Shown here: piece after piece, positions 37,946 through 38,292 of the stretch | Layout of the letters: each line of letters opens with the position of its first letter | Numbering within the stretch: position 1 is the stretch's first letter | Source: Bordetella parapertussis | GTDB taxonomy: Bacteria; Pseudomonadota; Gammaproteobacteria; Burkholderiales; Burkholderiaceae_B | DNA: 38,292 nt | Assembly (NCBI GenBank): GCA_945862495.1 | Contig: CAMAYM010000014.1 | Span: 1-38,292 of the forward strand | Direction: 5' to 3' | Translations under genes and position numbers: made by a program | The notes under the pieces: generated by a model | Told to the model about the DNA's origin: nothing | Seen by the model: only the letters and a program-made list of their open reading frames with translations | The model's database searches: none

Positions 37946-38292
37946 ATGAATCTGGAACAATACTTCCCCGTTTTATTATTTATCGCCGTGGGCACCGCGA
38001 TTGGCTTTGCGCTGATTGCCGCGGGCTCACTGATTGGGCCCAACCGCCCCGATGCCCAAAAGCTCTCGCCCTATGAGTGCGGATTTGAGGCCTTTGGCGA
38101 TGCCCGGATGAAATTTGATGTGCGCTATTACCTTGTAGCGATTCTATTTATCCTGTTCGATCTAGAAATTGCATTTTTGTTCCCCTGGGCGATCGCAAAT
38201 GGCTCGGTTGGAATGGTGGGTTTTGTAACAGTCATGATCTTTTTGGCTGTGCTGACCGTTGGTTTCATCTACGAATGGAAAAAAGGCGCGCT
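37946..38292 (+). CDS. nuoA: NADH-quinone oxidoreductase subunit A, 3'-truncated by the window
   Basis: Membrane subunit of respiratory complex I and first gene of the nuo operon. Reading from the ATG at 37946 gives 115 complete codons, and the frame is open at the right edge. The family is about 119 residues, so only a few codons are missing. N-terminus MNLEQYFPVLLFIAVGTAIG is the first helix. The conserved loop KLSPYECGFEAFGDARMKFDVRYYL and helix ILFILFDLEIAFLFPWA are diagnostic. A third helix precedes YEWKKGA. Confidence 0.95.
   Translation, partial: MNLEQYFPVLLFIAVGTAIGFALIAAGSLIGPNRPDAQKLSPYECGFEAFGDARMKFDVRYYLVAILFILFDLEIAFLFPWAIANGSVGMVGFVTVMIFLAVLTVGFIYEWKKGA

Overview
The window is bacterial chromosome, almost certainly a betaproteobacterium of the order Burkholderiales and probably Alcaligenaceae-like. 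I infer this from protein content: a Burkholderiales-type trimeric porin, a Bug solute-binding protein, Rap1a/Tai and DUF3300 proteins. The gene order ilvI-ilvH-ilvC-psd-pssA ... rpsO-pnp ... tpiA-secG-tRNA-Leu(GAG) ... nuoA fits this too. It resembles the order I remember from Bordetella and relatives. Base composition is about half G+C. No phage, IS element, transposase, integrase or CRISPR array was seen.

Layout. (1) 1-7.6 kb is a conserved core on the + strand: the end of acetolactate synthase (ilvI), ilvH and ilvC (branched-chain amino acids); psd and pssA (phosphatidylethanolamine); and rpsO and pnp (ribosome and RNA turnover). A small two-repeat lipoprotein gene is interposed on the - strand. 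(2) 7.6-12.8 kb is an accessory metabolic locus: a PIN-domain protein, a homodimeric pyruvate-dehydrogenase-type E1, a divergent Lrp/AsnC regulator, and a split two-subunit TPP-dependent 2-oxoacid decarboxylase. (3) 12.8-19.4 kb holds a five-gene oligopeptide-type ABC importer (- strand) divergent from a beta-lactamase-fold serine hydrolase. (4) 19.4-21.3 kb holds a DUF3300 protein, a Rap1a/Tai-type periplasmic protein and tRNA-Leu(UAA). (5) 21.3-26.2 kb holds a LysR regulator divergent from a Bug-type binding protein and a sulfatase, then a coiled-coil membrane protein and an exported alpha/beta hydrolase. (6) 26.3-30.4 kb is a compact molybdenum cofactor operon, moaA-moeA-moaD-moaE-mobA-moaC (- strand). 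(7) 30.5-33.8 kb holds a Gdx/SugE-type SMR exporter, a DUF2252 protein and a patatin-like lipoprotein. (8) 33.9-38.3 kb returns to the core: tRNA-Ser(UGA), tpiA, secG, tRNA-Leu(GAG), then uspA and a porin, and the start of nuoA (complex I), cut by the window edge.

The clearest non-coding signal is the rpsO leader. A 7-bp stem there has a loop complementary to the rpsO Shine-Dalgarno sequence, in H-type pseudoknot geometry. This suggests S15 autoregulation by ribosome occlusion or trapping. Two further operator-like palindromes sit in divergent intergenic regions: an Lrp-consensus-like site before the lrp gene, and a T-N11-A inverted repeat between lysR and the Bug gene. The most interesting gene neighbourhood is the Lrp-controlled E1 paralogue plus split decarboxylase, whose substrate cannot be read from sequence alone.
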